36,528 nt of DNA from Candidatus Kuenenia stuttgartensis (GTDB taxonomy: Bacteria > Planctomycetota > Phycisphaerae > Sedimentisphaerales > CAMDDF01). The notes under the pieces are model-generated. The model searched no databases, was not told where the DNA came from, and was given only the letters and a program-made list of their open reading frames with translations. The stretch spans positions 1 through 36,528 of the forward strand of contig CAMDDF010000009.1 of assembly GCA_945890885.1 (NCBI GenBank). Direction: 5' to 3'. A program made the position numbers and the translations under genes. Of this stretch, positions 1 to 8,150 are shown piece by piece; the stretch's first letter is position 1; each line of letters opens with the position of its first letter.

Positions 1-29
1 TCAATGTCAAAACCGATATACTTTACCAT
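1..29 (-). CDS. 5' end of an unidentified gene, cut by the window edge
   Basis: Only the first nine codons are visible (MVKYIGFDI). The start is well supported: ATG at 29 is preceded on the minus strand by AGGAGG with ideal spacing. A first beta strand ending in an aspartate after a Y-I-G-F pattern is seen in RuvC-fold transposases of the IS110 type and also in ROK/ASKHA sugar kinases, and nine residues cannot choose between them. It lies downstream of the flagellar operon on the same strand but has its own promoter-like sequence at 111-139, so it is probably a separate unit. Confidence 0.55.
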
Positions 30-30
30 A

Positions 31-132
31 GAGCCTCCTGAAAAATTGTTATTGTGGCGTTTAACGACGACCATGTGCTAAAAGCAGGGCCATCTATACG
101 ATTAGCCCGGATTATAACAAACCGGGAGGCTC
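31..132 (-). repeat. 8-bp inverted repeat that can pair with the left gene's ribosome binding site
   Basis: GAGCCTCC at 31-38 and GGAGGCTC at 125-132 are exact reverse complements about 86 bases apart. In minus-strand RNA the distal arm (132-125) reads GAGCCTCC and can pair with GGAGGCTC (38-31), which contains the Shine-Dalgarno core. Because the distal arm lies upstream of the predicted start of transcription, only read-through RNA would carry both arms. Confidence 0.5.
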
Positions 133-139
133 ATGTTAC
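111..139 (-). promoter_or_regulatory. putative sigma-70 promoter for the left-edge gene
   Basis: On the minus strand GTAACA (139-134) is followed after 17 bases by a perfect TATAAT (116-111). Transcription would start near 104 and give a leader of about 75 bases before the ATG at 29. The -10 lies in the loop of a small CCCGG/CCGGG inverted repeat (106-110 with 122-126). Confidence 0.5.
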
Positions 140-209
140 ATAGCTTATCTGTGGTGTTTTGGAAATGACGTTATCGTGTCGCTTGTGTTCCACGCTTTTA
201 TTATAAACT

Positions 210-935
210 TTATTCCGTTCTTAAGACTGCAATCATTATTTGCGATTGTTCGGTGATGGGGCCGCTGTTTGTAAGCCATACGCCGCCGGGGCCGGCACCC
301 CACGAATAGACAGGCCATTGCAGAGTCGATGGTATTGTCTCGCTTAAAAAATTAGCGACCGCATCAGCCCGCAGAGCAGACAGTATCCACTGGTCTTTGC
401 CGTCGCGTTCCTGATTGGCCATGCCTAGAACATATAGCTTAAGATTTCCGCCGCTGGCATTTTGCTGAAGGTTTGCGGCGAACTGCGTGAGATACTTTTT
501 CGCGTCATCATTGAGAGTTTTCTGGCCCGGTTTGAAAGTGATGGTGGCGGTCGTAAAAGTAGTATTGCGTGCGACAATCTGCGAGGGCAATGTTTTCATC
601 GACTTAGCGATTTTCTGGAACATTCGCTTCCGCTCTTCTTTTTTGGCATCGATGGTTCTTACCGTCGGGTCTTCATCGGGTTTGCGTACGCCGTATTTTT
701 TTCTCTCCTGCTCAAACTCCGGCGAGACTTTTTTGCCAAGAAGCATACCGAGGCCGAAAGAGTTGATGTGTTCCACAAATGCTTTCTTGCCCTCACCGAA
801 AACTTCGGGGCTTTGCTTGTCGGCCATACTCAACAGCAGAACGAAAAATGTCAGCAGCAGCGTTACCATATCCGAAAAGGTAACGATGTATGCAGGCACC
901 GATGGCGGCGCATCCTGTTGAAATTTTTTACTCAA
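210..935 (-). CDS. MotB-like flagellar stator protein (second of two)
   Basis: This 241-residue protein has the MotB layout. A short cytoplasmic N-terminus is followed by one membrane helix (about residues 14-37) carrying the proton/ion-binding aspartate at D22 in the FSDMVTLLLTFF pattern. A linker and a C-terminal OmpA-like peptidoglycan-binding domain follow (about 120-241). The OmpA domain keeps an LSxxRAxxV helix (around 180-195) but the usual GHTD-type strand is degenerate. It starts at TTG 935, overlapping the stop of the upstream MotB-like gene in a TTGA junction, with GGAG about nine bases upstream. It is the last gene of the flagellar operon, and no clear terminator hairpin follows. 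With MotA it would form the ion-driven stator in the inner membrane. Function as stator is inferred from family and context. Confidence 0.85.
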   Translation of the reverse strand: MSKKFQQDAPPSVPAYIVTFSDMVTLLLTFFVLLLSMADKQSPEVFGEGKKAFVEHINSFGLGMLLGKKVSPEFEQERKKYGVRKPDEDPTVRTIDAKKEERKRMFQKIAKSMKTLPSQIVARNTTFTTATITFKPGQKTLNDDAKKYLTQFAANLQQNASGGNLKLYVLGMANQERDGKDQWILSALRADAVANFLSETIPSTLQWPVYSWGAGPGGVWLTNSGPITEQSQIMIAVLRTE

Positions 936-1597
936 TTGTAAATGCTCCGTTCAAGCAGAACGATTTCAAGTTTTCGGGTTGCCCCGACGGATGACGCAGA
1001 AGTTGTGCCGGAGGCGGATATGCTGAACATATCGCTGCTAAGGCCTGTGGTTTTAAAATAATTCAAGACCGCCCACGCTCTTTGCAAACCCATATTGTTG
1101 TCGCCCTTATCTTGCGGGTCGGCTTCGCTGATTACGATTCTGGCGTTGGCTTCTTTTAGAAATACCGCCATATCCTCGAGAATTTTTCTGCCATCAGCTG
1201 AAATGGCACTTCCTTTTCCAAGAAAGATTTTAGCCGATGCGATTATAAAAACTTTACGATTCTGAAAATCTGATTCGTTGTTGCTTTCGTTGAGACTTCC
1301 GGTAGCGTGGATGTCCATCGTAGGTTTTTCGCTGCCTTTTTCAATCTTATCCGCTGGCGTTATCGGGTTCGGCAATGTAAAGGATTCAACGTCCTCTTTT
1401 GGCTGGACACCGATTGAAAACTCACTTTTAAATACGGAGCCGAGTTCGCGAATTTTTTGATTTTGACCAAACGATGAAAAGCTAATGAGCAGAACGAAAA
1501 ACGTCAGCAGCAACGTCATACAATCGCTGAATGTTACCATCCATTCCGGTGCGCCTGCTTCGACTTCCGGTTCTGGCTGTTTCTTTTCACGAGCCAT
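932..1597 (-). CDS. MotB-like flagellar stator protein (first of two)
   Basis: This 221-residue paralogue of the downstream gene has a membrane helix at about 18-40 with the key aspartate D25 in an FSDCMTLLLTFF pattern. A low-complexity linker (about 70-115) and an OmpA-like C-terminal domain (about 115-215) follow. The peptidoglycan-binding signature is again degenerate, with EADPQD where GHTD-type motifs sit and an N-x-x-L-x-x-R-A helix after it. Its ATG overlaps the TAA of motA by one base (TAATG), indicating translational coupling. Two adjacent MotB-like genes behind a single motA suggest a mixed B-subunit dimer or a division of labour between motor and anchor. Which one is the orthodox MotB cannot be told from the sequence alone. 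Confidence 0.85.
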   Translation of the reverse strand: MAREKKQPEPEVEAGAPEWMVTFSDCMTLLLTFFVLLISFSSFGQNQKIRELGSVFKSEFSIGVQPKEDVESFTLPNPITPADKIEKGSEKPTMDIHATGSLNESNNESDFQNRKVFIIASAKIFLGKGSAISADGRKILEDMAVFLKEANARIVISEADPQDKGDNNMGLQRAWAVLNYFKTTGLSSDMFSISASGTTSASSVGATRKLEIVLLERSIYN

Positions 1598-2367
1598 TAA
1601 ATATTCGCCTTGATATTTTCTCTTTTGCTGTGCGATACGAATGACTGCATTTTTTCGCGAACAAGCGTGGGGTTTTCGCCTTGGGCGATTGAGCAGATGC
1701 CCTCGGTTACCATTTCCATCGCGATAGTTTCGCCTTTGGAGTAAATACCGAGTTTGCCGGCGAGCGGTATAAATATAAGGTTCGACATGAAAGCACCGTA
1801 AAAAGTTGTAATCAGCGCAACTGCCATTCCCGCGCCAAGTCCGCTGGGGTCGGATAAGTTTGAAAGCATCTGGACAAGGCCTATCAGCGTTCCTATCATT
1901 CCGAAAGCCGGTGCAGAGGCTCCCATAAATTCGAGGATTTTTTTGCCGTTGGCGTGGCGTTCCTGAAGGTACTGTATCTCAAGCGACATAAGATCGCGAA
2001 TGGTTTCCGCGTCCCGTCCGTCGATAACCATCTGCAAGCCCTTGATGAAAAATTTATCGTGGAGTTTTGGGATTTCCTGCTCAAGGGCAAGAGCGCCGTC
2101 GCGTCTGTTGATAGCGGCGAAGTTGACCATCTTTTGAATCAGCTCCGTGGGAGACGGAACTTTCGAGACTATCGTTTTTTTGATGATTGAAAATATTCCA
2201 AGGAACTGCGGCAGCGAAAAATGTATGAGCGTAGCGCACAGCATTCCGCCGACGGTAATTGCCAGCGATGGAATATCGAAAAACATTTTAGCGCCGACAC
2301 CAGTGGCAATTGTGCCAATGATGACCACCATGCCCAAAGTTACTCCTATTATTGTTGCAATATCCAT
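1597..2367 (-). CDS. motA: flagellar motor stator protein MotA
   Basis: MotA/PomA family, 256 residues, the usual length. Hydrophobic segments lie at about 4-22, 30-52, 150-172 and 180-205, with the large cytoplasmic loop between helices 2 and 3. The loop contains the RRDG...LE stretch (about 88-100) that corresponds to the charged residues contacting FliG. Helix 3 carries the conserved A-P-A-F-G-M-I-G-T proline pattern (about 151-160). It lies between the MotE-like gene (18-base gap) and the first MotB-like gene (one-base overlap). It assembles as the A-subunit ring around the MotB dimer in the inner membrane and conducts ions to turn the rotor. Identification is secure; the coupling ion (H+ or Na+) is not determined. 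Confidence 0.95.
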   Translation of the reverse strand: MDIATIIGVTLGMVVIIGTIATGVGAKMFFDIPSLAITVGGMLCATLIHFSLPQFLGIFSIIKKTIVSKVPSPTELIQKMVNFAAINRRDGALALEQEIPKLHDKFFIKGLQMVIDGRDAETIRDLMSLEIQYLQERHANGKKILEFMGASAPAFGMIGTLIGLVQMLSNLSDPSGLGAGMAVALITTFYGAFMSNLIFIPLAGKLGIYSKGETIAMEMVTEGICSIAQGENPTLVREKMQSFVSHSKRENIKANI

Positions 2368-2385
2368 ATCTTACTCTTTCTCTGT

Positions 2386-3087
2386 TTACTGTTTCTCTGT
2401 TATTTTTTTGAGCTTCTGGCAGAAGTACGCAGAAGTCGAAGGCTCTTTTTCGGCCATCGCCGCAAGCACTTTGGCTTTGGTTCGTTCGTTCATATAGTAA
2501 AGGATTTTTACCGCGTCGTCAGAGCTGGAGATGCTCTTACTTTGAGCCATACTGGTCAGTATCGCCCCTGCGTTGTCAGCATCCATCTTGTCATATGCGG
2601 CAGCTAATGCGGTCAGATTATCTTTTTCGACAGCAGCGATTATGACCATGCTTTTTTGCAGAGCGTCCTGCTCGTTTCTAAGCTTGGTAACGGCAGAGGC
2701 TGCTTCAATTCGGAGCTGATTGAGTTTTTCGGTGTCGCGGTTAATCTCATCCTGCGCCGACTGGAGCCTTTGTTCCTGCACAGTAAGGTTTGCAAGTTTC
2801 TGGTCATAATCCTGTATTTTGCTGCGAATCTCGTACGTCAGAGCCTTGAGCTGATTTTCTGTCATAGTTTTTCTCATGCTCTCCTCAGATTCAGGATTTT
2901 CTGAGACAGCGGGCGTTTTGAGATTGAGCGGATCAGTTGGGGTTTGCTGCTGAGCTGCTGCTTCGGCAGGGGTTATCGCTTGCTGCTGACCCTCGGCAGG
3001 TTTTTTGGTAATCCACGCAAAAGCAAATGTTCCGCAGAAACTTATTAACCCGAAAACCAGCGTTATTATTATGATTTTTTTATTCAC
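2386..3087 (-). CDS. MotE-like/MgtE-N domain flagellar membrane protein
   Basis: This 233-residue protein has one N-terminal membrane helix (about 5-27), a Q/A/P-rich stretch (30-65), and a heptad-rich coiled coil (about 75-150). The C-terminal helical domain (about 160-225) contains a pattern of A-x-x-Y-x-x-M-x-x-x-x-A followed by A-V-K-I-L-Y-Y-M-N and A-x-V-L-A-A-M. This resembles the MgtE intracellular N domain found in MotE and FlbB-type flagellar proteins. It starts at GTG 3087 with AGGAG eight bases upstream. It sits between fliJ and motA, where MotE-like chaperones or FliG-like adaptors occur in other bacteria. By homology it would act in the periplasm to stabilise the stator, but the assignment is family-level only. 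Confidence 0.7.
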   Translation of the reverse strand: MNKKIIIITLVFGLISFCGTFAFAWITKKPAEGQQQAITPAEAAAQQQTPTDPLNLKTPAVSENPESEESMRKTMTENQLKALTYEIRSKIQDYDQKLANLTVQEQRLQSAQDEINRDTEKLNQLRIEAASAVTKLRNEQDALQKSMVIIAAVEKDNLTALAAAYDKMDADNAGAILTSMAQSKSISSSDDAVKILYYMNERTKAKVLAAMAEKEPSTSAYFCQKLKKITEKQ

Positions 3088-3127
3088 AAATCTATCTCCT
3101 GATTTGATGATTTAATATTTTCAAAAT

Positions 3128-3598
3128 TTATACTGTTAAACTGATCTGTTGTTGCGAGAGTATATTCTGGGCAAACCTTGATGTTGATGCTTCGTTCATC
3201 TCGTTTTGCTCTTTCTTTTCTTCTTCTGTTATGAAATTGATTTTTGCCTCTTCGCGTAATTTTTCCAGTCCTTGCCTAAACTGTCTGATTTTTAGGACCT
3301 CTGCCATTTTTTCTTTATGCTGAGACTGGAGGTCGGTTTGTTTTGTCTCAAGATTTTTTATTATTTCATTATTTCTTGCCGAGCTTGCGATAAACATCGC
3401 CTGCCTGACCAATCTTGTATCCGGCCTTTCTTTTGACAAGCTATCGAGCATATCCTTTAATATATTTTTCTGCATCATCAGCTCAGTCTTTACCGCTGAA
3501 ATCTTTTCTGTGATTTCAAAAAGCTCTACTTTTTTAAGCTGTTCCTGCTTTGCTCTGATATCGAGCAGCCGCTGTAATTTCCATTTAAACTGTTTCAT
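3128..3598 (-). CDS. fliJ: flagellar export protein FliJ
   Basis: The 156-residue product is charged and almost entirely helical. It starts K-x-F-x-W-K-L-Q-R-L-L-D-I-R, the typical FliJ opening, and continues as a long two-helix coiled coil. FliJ is the central stalk of the type III export ATPase and contacts FliI and the export gate protein FlhA. Its ATG overlaps the fliI stop codon (ATGA), so the two are translationally coupled. FliJ sequences are poorly conserved, so position directly after fliI is important evidence. Confidence 0.88.
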   Translation of the reverse strand: MKQFKWKLQRLLDIRAKQEQLKKVELFEITEKISAVKTELMMQKNILKDMLDSLSKERPDTRLVRQAMFIASSARNNEIIKNLETKQTDLQSQHKEKMAEVLKIRQFRQGLEKLREEAKINFITEEEKKEQNEMNEASTSRFAQNILSQQQISLTV

Positions 3599-5028
3599 TT
3601 CTTCCTAACACCAGCGACGGGAGCGGCTGAGACGGGATTTAATAATTCGTCCCATTTCTTAGCAATTGCAATCATCTTGTTGACGGTTTCCGGAAAATTG
3701 CTTTTGTTTCTGACGGGCTGAACAAGAAAATCATAAATATTTTCGATTAACATTATAGCTCCATCAATTCGCCGATTGCTTCCCTTCGAAAATGCTCCGA
3801 TGTTTATCAAATCTTCAGCATCGAGATATGTTGCATATATATCGCGAAATTTCAAAGCGGCAGCTTTATGCTTTTCGTCAGTAACGGCTGGCATCAATCT
3901 GCTTATGCTCGCTAAAACATCGACAGCAGGAAAATGTCCGCGATTAGCAAGTTTGCGTGATAAAACTATATGGCCGTCTAAAAGACTTCTAGCGCTATCG
4001 GCGACTGGGTCGGACATATCGTCATTTTCAACCAGCACTGTAAGCAGGCCTGTGATGCTTCCTTTTTCGGAACAGCCAAGCCGTTCAAGCAGCCGAGGCA
4101 TAAGAGCAAATACGCTGGGGCAATAACCTTTTGCGGCAGGCGGTTCGCCCGCGGCCAGTCCTATCTCGCGTTGAGCCTGTGCAAAACGTGTAAGCGAATC
4201 CATCATAAACAGGACGGTCTTGCCTTTGTCGCGGAAATACTCTGCGATTGTTACCGCAAGGAACGCTGCCTTTACTCTTTGAATAGGCGGCGAATCCGAT
4301 GTGGCGACTATGACTACGCTGCGTGCCAATCCTTCTTTGCCGAGGTCTCCTTCGAGGAACTCACGCACTTCTCTGCCGCGTTCTCCAATGAGCGCGACGA
4401 TGTTGACATCTGCCTGGCTGGAATTTGCGATATCGCCAAGGAGTACGCTTTTGCCGACTCCGCTGCCTGCGAAGATGCCGACACGCTGACCCTGTCCGCA
4501 GGTTAGTAGTCCATCTATGGAACGGATGCCAAGCGATAATGGCTTGGATATTTTTTCTCTGCTCATTGCTGGCGGACTGCCAGAGTCCAGCGGCCTTTTT
4601 TCGGTTCCTACTAATGGGCCTTTGTTGTCGATTGGTTGGCCAAGGCCGTTGATTACCCGGCCGAGTGCGTTTTCGCTGAGATATATGCATCGTGGTGTCG
4701 ATTGGGTTGTTACCGAATCGCCCGGCGAGATGCCTTCGATGTGTTCGAGCGGCAGAAGTATCAGTTTACCTTCATTGAAGCCTACAACTTCGGCAAGGGC
4801 GCGTTTTCCATCGCGGATATGGATACAGCAAAGTTCGCCAAGGCCGACCTTTGGCCCGCTGGATTCAACGGTCAGGCCTGAAACACGGATTATCGAGCCG
4901 CTGCAATTATGCAAATTGACTTTTTTTAAGACAGAGTGAAATTCGTCAAAGTCAATCAGCTTGCCCGTTCGGCTGGGTGAGATGCTTTGCGTTATATTAT
5001 TTTCTTCCGTTGTTTTGCAGGTTATCAT
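3595..5028 (-). CDS. fliI: flagellum-specific export ATPase FliI
   Basis: 477 residues, slightly longer than usual because of an N-terminal extension. The P-loop GSGVGKS is at 188-194. The Walker B region (VLFMMDSLTRFAQAQREIG) and the P-P-A-A-K-G-Y-x-P-S-V-F segment typical of flagellar and type III secretion ATPases follow it. It is related to the F1 beta subunit and powers unfolding and export of rod, hook and filament proteins at the base of the flagellum with FliH and FliJ. The gene starts three bases after the fliH stop codon with only a weak ribosome binding site, which suggests coupling to fliH translation. Confidence 0.97.
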   Translation of the reverse strand: MITCKTTEENNITQSISPSRTGKLIDFDEFHSVLKKVNLHNCSGSIIRVSGLTVESSGPKVGLGELCCIHIRDGKRALAEVVGFNEGKLILLPLEHIEGISPGDSVTTQSTPRCIYLSENALGRVINGLGQPIDNKGPLVGTEKRPLDSGSPPAMSREKISKPLSLGIRSIDGLLTCGQGQRVGIFAGSGVGKSVLLGDIANSSQADVNIVALIGERGREVREFLEGDLGKEGLARSVVIVATSDSPPIQRVKAAFLAVTIAEYFRDKGKTVLFMMDSLTRFAQAQREIGLAAGEPPAAKGYCPSVFALMPRLLERLGCSEKGSITGLLTVLVENDDMSDPVADSARSLLDGHIVLSRKLANRGHFPAVDVLASISRLMPAVTDEKHKAAALKFRDIYATYLDAEDLINIGAFSKGSNRRIDGAIMLIENIYDFLVQPVRNKSNFPETVNKMIAIAKKWDELLNPVSAAPVAGVRKK

Positions 5029-5031
5029 ATA

Positions 5032-5577
5032 TTACACAGCTATTTTAAGAGCTTTGCTTATTTCTTCAAGATGGCCATTGATTAACGATTTTATTATTCC
5101 TTTTGGGCTTTCGACCATACATTCAGCATGGCCGATGTTTGAATCAGCAACAAACCTTGCGCCATCAAATATATCCGCGGTGCCCGTTTTTTGAGCTTCC
5201 TGAAACAATGCCAAATCCTCTGGATTCAAACGTATGGTCAAATTATTACGAGCCGGTGCATTTTCGATTGCCTCTTTTATGATCGATTCGAGTTTATAAT
5301 CTCTTTCGGCAATTTTCTGCATTAGCACCTTTCGGGCAATTTCTACCGAAAGACGGGCGATTTCCTCTTTGTGGCCTGCGAAAACATCATTGCAGTATTC
5401 ATCGAGTTTTGCGATAATGCCTTGAAGTTTGCCGCAAAGGCTGTCGTACAAATCTTTCTGTGCATTGGTTTGCTCCATTAGTTGAGCCTGCGGCGAATCC
5501 GCACCGGCAACAACGCCAGCCATGATTTTCACCGAGGCTATCGGATTAGGAAGACTGATGGTACAAACATTTTGCAT
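5032..5577 (-). CDS. fliH: flagellar assembly protein FliH
   Basis: 181-residue protein between fliG and fliI. The middle (about 45-110) is helical and charged, and the C-terminal half contains the pattern R-L-N-P-E-D-L-A-L-F (about 120-132) typical of FliH/YscL/HrpE. FliH dimers bind FliI, restrain its ATPase activity and dock it on the C ring. FliH is poorly conserved, so gene order strengthens the call. The initiation codon is ATG 5577, eleven bases after fliG ends, without a strong ribosome binding site. Confidence 0.88.
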   Translation of the reverse strand: MQNVCTISLPNPIASVKIMAGVVAGADSPQAQLMEQTNAQKDLYDSLCGKLQGIIAKLDEYCNDVFAGHKEEIARLSVEIARKVLMQKIAERDYKLESIIKEAIENAPARNNLTIRLNPEDLALFQEAQKTGTADIFDGARFVADSNIGHAECMVESPKGIIKSLINGHLEEISKALKIAV

Positions 5578-5588
5578 ATCGTTTTATT

Positions 5589-6590
5589 TCATTGTTCTAC
5601 AAAGTTAAGCTCGCCTTTTTCGTTTATGCCTCGTAAGACATTGACGATTTCTTCGCGGGCGGATTCGATGTCCTCTTTTTTCGGCGAAGACATAAGCGAA
5701 GTTTCCTCCTCTATCGCAGCGGCGGCTCGTTCGGAAATATTAGCCTTAATTTTCTTCACGAAAACATCGTCTGCCTTTATCAATGCCTTGGCAAGCTGTT
5801 GCGAATCAACTTCACGCAGGGCAGTCTGCAAAGACCTGTCAGCGACTAACGGCAAATCTTCCCAGAGTATCATCAGCTCGGCGACATTTTGACCCATCTC
5901 GCTGTCTTTTTCGCGTATGCTGCTAAGGAGTCCATCGCGGATTTCCTTAGTAAGATTTCTGAGCATCACCGCAACCTTTCGCAGCGACTGTGTTTGATTT
6001 ACAACACCACCGCCAGAAGCAGCGGCAGCAGAGGCTTCTTCAAGTCTTTGACAAACCATCTGAGCAATTCGCATCTTCGCTTCGATGTTGATTGGCTCGG
6101 AAGCTGTCATTCTTGTAACGGCACCCGAACGAACAGTTTCACTTAGAAGCCCAAGCACCTCGGAACTTTTCTTTGATGTAAGTTCCGACAGCACAACCGC
6201 GATAGCTTGCGGATGTTCCTTTTCCAAAACCATTGCTAATTTTTGAGAATCAGCGGAACGGATAGATATGAACGGGTCGCGTTTGTAAAGCAGCTTGCCG
6301 ATTTGAGTCTGTATATGCAAAGCCTTTTCAGTGCCTACGGTGCTTTTGAGCATTGAACTTAGAAAGCCCTTTACCTGAAAACCTTCTTTGACCTTGAGCT
6401 GATTGCAGAACTGGTATGTGACTTCGAAGCTGTTTTGTGTGTCGCACAAACCCGAAGCGTCCATATACGCAACCTCCACAGCCAATTCCTGCACCACTTC
6501 GGAATCAACACCCTTGAGCAATTCCGCTGCTGTGGCTGGGTCGAGACTCATCAATAACATAGCCGCTTTTTGTCTTCCGTTGAGTACCAA
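5589..6590 (-). CDS. fliG: flagellar motor switch protein FliG
   Basis: FliG couples stator force to the C ring. The N-terminal domain starts with N-G-R-Q-K-A-A-M-L-L-M-S-L (the family opening). The C-terminal torque domain (about 225-325) contains W-E-D-L-P-L-V-x-D-R-S-L-Q and the R-E-V-D-S-Q-Q-L-A motif with alternating charges. I choose TTG at 6590 as the start. It lies four bases beyond the fliF stop codon and has AAAGGAG with ideal spacing, whereas the longer reading from TTG 6614 would overlap fliF by 20 bases and has no ribosome binding site. This gives 333 residues, the normal FliG size. It binds the C-terminal tail of FliF, encoded just upstream. Confidence 0.95.
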   Translation of the reverse strand: MVLNGRQKAAMLLMSLDPATAAELLKGVDSEVVQELAVEVAYMDASGLCDTQNSFEVTYQFCNQLKVKEGFQVKGFLSSMLKSTVGTEKALHIQTQIGKLLYKRDPFISIRSADSQKLAMVLEKEHPQAIAVVLSELTSKKSSEVLGLLSETVRSGAVTRMTASEPINIEAKMRIAQMVCQRLEEASAAAASGGGVVNQTQSLRKVAVMLRNLTKEIRDGLLSSIREKDSEMGQNVAELMILWEDLPLVADRSLQTALREVDSQQLAKALIKADDVFVKKIKANISERAAAAIEEETSLMSSPKKEDIESAREEIVNVLRGINEKGELNFVEQ

Positions 6591-6594
6591 TGAA

Positions 6595-8109
6595 CTAACT
6601 CCTTTTATCTTCAAGCCAGCTTGAGAACAATTGTTTTACCTGCTCAGGATTATTCTGCAAAGAGGACACTATTTTTTTTCGCAATGCCGCAGGGTCGAAA
6701 TTCTCTGTACCGGCAAGAGCCATATTATTAGCGGAATCCACCTGAATCATTCCTGTTGCTGATGAAGCGGCGGCCTTATTTTTGGCTCCAGTGAACATCT
6801 TCAGAACCAGCAAAGCACAAACAGCCATTATGCCAAGGGAAGCCTGGCCTGCAATTTTCGCATAATCAAGCCCGCCGGATTCTTCAGCTTCAGCCGTTGC
6901 ATCGACAGGCTTATTGAATTTGACGTTGACAACTTTCAGTCCGCCTTCTGCCAACTTTGTGCCGACAGCACGTTTGATGATTTCCTCTACCTCGCTTATA
7001 TCCATTATCATTGCGGTGCTGGCTGGGGCGGCTTTGGTTTTGTCATCCGTTTCGCTTGCTGCGACTTCGGCTGGCGACAAATCGACAAAGGCCGCGACGG
7101 TGAGCGATTTTATTTCGCCTGCAAGTTCCACCGTCTGCTCAACGGTTTTGGGAACAGAATATTCGGTAAGAATAGTTTCATTCTTTTTTGTGCTTCCAGC
7201 GCCTTCTTCAGAGTTGCGTGCACCGGTTTCGGATTCGCTTGAAATCTCTTCTTTTTTAGGAACCCTTTTACCTTCGTCATAAATTTCTTTTGCGACGTTG
7301 CTGCTGGTCATATCTATTTCTGCACTTATCCGCACCATTGCCCTGCCTGGGCCGAGTACCGCTGCGAGCATGTCTTCAACTTTTTTGCCGAGGTTCTGTT
7401 CGACGCGTTCCCTGTAATCAGCGACGTTGCCTGCTCCGCCTGCCATTGCATCATCCGATGTATTCGAGAGAAGCTGGCCCTGGCTGTCAACGATTGTTAC
7501 GTTTTCCGATTTGAGTCCTTCGATACTGCCTGCGACCATGTGTGCTATCGCCGCGATATTCGATGGGCTTAATTTATAGCCTGGCTTTATTCGCAGTACG
7601 ACAGATGCGCTGGTCTGCTCTCTTTGCGAGCTGAAAAGCGCGTGTTCCGGTTTTACAATGTGAACACGAACATTTGTAACGCCGTCTATCATTTGTATGC
7701 TTTTGGCGATTTCATCCTGAAGGGCGCGCTTTAGATTTACATTCTGCACAAACGGGCTTATGCCGATTTTTTCATCATCAAATATTCCGTAGCCCTTTTG
7801 GCCATTCGACGGCAATCCCTCTTTTGCCATATCCAGACGAAGCTGAGTTATGCTTTCTTTCGGGACGTAAATTGTCGTGCCACCAGCGCCTAATTTGTAA
7901 ATAATATTTTTCTCGCTGATTTTGTCCGTGATTTTTGCGGCTTCCTCGACTTCAATGCCTGAATACAAAACGCCCATATCGGGCCTTTGTACCCAGTACG
8001 TCAACGTCATACAGGCGATGCCAGCGGCAATGACAACAGCCATCAGCAACGCTCGCTGAACTATACTTACATTCTGCCATACTGCTGCAATTTTTTGAAG
8101 AAAACTCAT
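6595..8109 (-). CDS. fliF: flagellar MS-ring protein FliF
   Basis: 504 residues with the FliF plan. A first membrane helix lies at about 20-40, followed by the secretin-like YscJ/FliF ring-building domain (about 45-220: GxGGTTIYVP, GIFDD, VQNVNLKRALQDEIAKSI). A long periplasmic region with a variable charged segment (about 275-310) follows, then a second membrane helix near 420-440. The C-terminal tail ends in N-P-E-Q-V-K-Q-L-F-S-S-W-L, the FliG-binding segment. It forms the MS ring in the inner membrane on which the switch and export apparatus assemble. It follows fliE by about 40 bases. Confidence 0.97.
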   Translation of the reverse strand: MSFLQKIAAVWQNVSIVQRALLMAVVIAAGIACMTLTYWVQRPDMGVLYSGIEVEEAAKITDKISEKNIIYKLGAGGTTIYVPKESITQLRLDMAKEGLPSNGQKGYGIFDDEKIGISPFVQNVNLKRALQDEIAKSIQMIDGVTNVRVHIVKPEHALFSSQREQTSASVVLRIKPGYKLSPSNIAAIAHMVAGSIEGLKSENVTIVDSQGQLLSNTSDDAMAGGAGNVADYRERVEQNLGKKVEDMLAAVLGPGRAMVRISAEIDMTSSNVAKEIYDEGKRVPKKEEISSESETGARNSEEGAGSTKKNETILTEYSVPKTVEQTVELAGEIKSLTVAAFVDLSPAEVAASETDDKTKAAPASTAMIMDISEVEEIIKRAVGTKLAEGGLKVVNVKFNKPVDATAEAEESGGLDYAKIAGQASLGIMAVCALLVLKMFTGAKNKAAASSATGMIQVDSANNMALAGTENFDPAALRKKIVSSLQNNPEQVKQLFSSWLEDKRS

Positions 8110-8150
8110 TAAATCATTCCGTTAATTCTTTTCAGTTGGTGTATTAGAGT

